Below the pieces are notes generated by a model. It was not told the origin of the DNA. It ran no database searches and saw only the letters and a list, made by a program, of their open reading frames with translations. Both the position numbers and the translations under genes were made by a program. Shown here piece by piece: positions 58,258 to 60,000 of a stretch of 60,000 nucleotides of DNA. Every line of letters starts with the position of its first letter. The first letter of the stretch is position 1. The stretch is from Bolinopsis microptera (lineage: Eukaryota; Ctenophora; Tentaculata; Lobata; Bolinopsidae). Where the stretch lies: positions 15,511,337-15,571,336 of the forward strand of contig NC_087080.1 of NCBI RefSeq assembly GCF_026151205.1. Reading direction: 5' to 3'.

Positions 58258-58650
58258 TACACCTGCAGGAGAGGAAACATTTGAAATATATCTGGTTTGT
58301 TACAAAAAGTGTTGTTACAAAAAATGTTCATGGGAAATGGAATCGTATGATTCGCTATAAATAATAAATACCTTACGAGACATATTTGAATGGTACGAAA
58401 GTCGGTGGTTTTTCGAAAAAAAAAACACCATATTTTCGGACTACCAAAATTTAGGTCACCGTCATTATTTTCCCCAAATTATTTATCACGTATTTTCCTT
58501 AATTAATTATGACTTTATCGATTTGCTATCAATATAGTAACTTATAAATATGATTCACCAAACAAATGAACAGCAGAGTAAATCAGATTGACTACGTCTG
58601 TATTTCTACCAAGTGGAGTCACTCTCTACTTGACGTAAGATCATGCAGAT
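58258..58650. other. Upstream region of the kringle-Ig gene
   Basis: AT-rich; no promoter motif stands out. Confidence 0.35.
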
Positions 58651-59400
58651 TGCAGGGGTGCAGACATTGGCTCCGATCATTACTTGGTTCGGGGTCAATT
58701 TAGAGTCAAACTTATGGCAGATCAAAAAATGAACGCGTCTCGTAGAATATCTCCGGCGATTGAGAATCTTAGAGATCAGTCAAAGGTTGAAGAGTACTGC
58801 ATTGCTATTCAAAATCGTTTTAGCTGCCTACCAATGGAGGAGAATCTTGATGGAGAATGGACATTAGTTGGGGATATTATTAAAGAAGTGTCTATGGATG
58901 TACTGGGTGAGTGCCCCCGGTGCAGAAAGCAGCAGCATCTGACTCAGGAAACCAAAAGCCTTATTGCAGAACGCAGTTAGATAAAGCAAAAGGCTCCTAG
59001 TGACAGCAACAACAGGAACGAATACTTTCGGGCCAACAACAAACTTGTCAAAAAGAGCTGCAGGAAAGACGACGAGAATTGGGCTCTTAGAGTTGCAGCA
59101 GATTTGGAAACAGCTGATGTCCATGGCCGGCAAAAGAAAGTCTGAGCAGTTATGAGTTTAAGTACGGAGCAAGTGGTCTTGTGGATAGGACATAGGTTGG
59201 AGTTATTGTTTTCTAAAGTTTGGAATTCAGGAACAGTGCCTGACGACTGGTTAAAATCGTGATAATTGTCCCTAAGATTGGTGATACCTCCTACTGCTCC
59301 AATAATAGGGGGATCACTCTAAGATCTACAGCATCTAAACTGTATCAAATCATCATATTACAACGCATGTGTGACGCTTTAGAAGGTTTGCTACGAGACA
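58650..59400 (+). pseudogene. Decayed LINE: endonuclease end and reverse-transcriptase start
   Basis: ADIGSDHYLV at about 58661-58690 is the terminal SDH motif of an AP-type endonuclease. The linker follows, with a stop at 58978-58980. Then PDDWLKS, IVPKIGDTSYCSNNRGITL and QRMCDALEG...DNQCGFG (about 59240-59415) match the first reverse-transcriptase motifs of RTE/CR1-type LINEs. Several stops and shifts interrupt it, and the catalytic motif is absent. Confidence 0.75.
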
Positions 59401-59622
59401 ATCAGTGTGGGTTCGGTCTATACAGCTGACAGCACCTAAAACGCTACCTATAACACGAATTAATGGCGGTGTCACCGTTTCAGGGCTTGTTATAGCCCTG
59501 CTAGTCACAGGTTCGTTCCTTACAATAAAAAGGAATGAACCATCCATTGAATCATCGAAAATGGTTCACTATCCTCCCTATACTGCGGAACAACGATTGT
59601 TCGTCTACCTAAAGAAAGAGAA

Positions 59623-59896
59623 CGGTTGTCGGAGTGTAAAGAAGCGGTGCCGCAAGGTGATTGCAGCTGGGGGACTTATTGAATTGCTTTGTGAAGGAAT
59701 TTTGATTAGTTGATTTCATTTATTGATTTATCCTAAAACTTCGTGTTTTCCTGTCATTCGGTTGTCGGAGTGTAAAGAAGCGGTGCCGCAAGGTGATTGC
59801 AGCTGGGGGACTTATTGAATTGCTTTGTGAAGGAATTTTGATTAGTTGATTTCATTTATTGATTTATCCTAAAACTTCGTGTTTTCCTGTCATTCG
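59623..59896. repeat. 136-bp tandem duplication
   Basis: Two copies starting cggttgtcggagtgtaaaga at 59623 and 59759. The first overlaps the end of a 102-codon frame (59405-59713) that I do not recognise. Confidence 0.92.
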
Positions 59897-60000
59897 TGTT
59901 TTCCTGTCAATTCATTTAAATCGGTATAAAATCAATGATGATCAGGTCGTCATCTCCTCAGTATGTTTGGTAAAGCCTAATGAACCTCATTAATACACGC

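Overview
This is animal (metazoan) nuclear DNA. Genes are split by short GT-AG introns with pyrimidine-AG acceptors, and every intron phase I checked between proposed exons is compatible. The gene families are animal ones: a GLIS-type zinc-finger factor, an eh1-containing homeobox gene, a DEG/ENaC channel, kringle and Ig modules and a prepropeptide-like secreted protein. The composition, the many transposable elements and the divergent homeodomain suggest an invertebrate, possibly an early-branching one such as a ctenophore or cnidarian, but the sequence alone does not settle the species.

Left half (1-35.3 kb), gene-bearing: (1) 3'-incomplete GLIS-like zinc-finger gene on the minus strand (148-2992); (2) a two-exon gene on the plus strand (5740-6130) for an 83-residue secreted, basic, propeptide-like protein; (3) a DEG/ENaC sodium-channel gene on the plus strand (possible leader exon at 9254, main exons 11876-19078) whose last exon carries a 63-bp in-frame triplication of the pore/TM2 segment, each copy with its own splice acceptor; (4) a six-exon homeobox gene on the minus strand (27258 to about 19960) whose homeodomain has lost Trp48; (5) a 6.4-kb stretch with no convincing gene (27.5-33.9 kb); (6) a plus-strand kringle-kringle gene with a possible lectin-like tail (33921-35255) and a frameshift.

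Right half (35.8-60 kb), mostly repeats: a tandem array of tRNA-Ser(TGA) units, three intact and two decayed; a foldback repeat family; an inverted duplication (39.1-40.3 kb); a 2-kb 52-bp satellite; two short element families with 8-9 bp target duplications; a 934-bp mariner-like element with TA duplication; decayed LINE and Penelope-like fragments; and a 275-bp duplicated putative last exon. A minus-strand gene for tandem kringle-Ig modules lies at 56320-58257. The window ends in a decayed LINE reverse transcriptase and a 136-bp tandem repeat.

The genes do not form an operon or pathway. They are independent loci: two developmental transcription factors, one ion channel, one candidate secreted peptide and two extracellular modular proteins. 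The most interesting items are the pore-exon triplication, the undescribed small secreted peptide, the unusual homeodomain recognition helix and the paired loss of one kringle disulfide.
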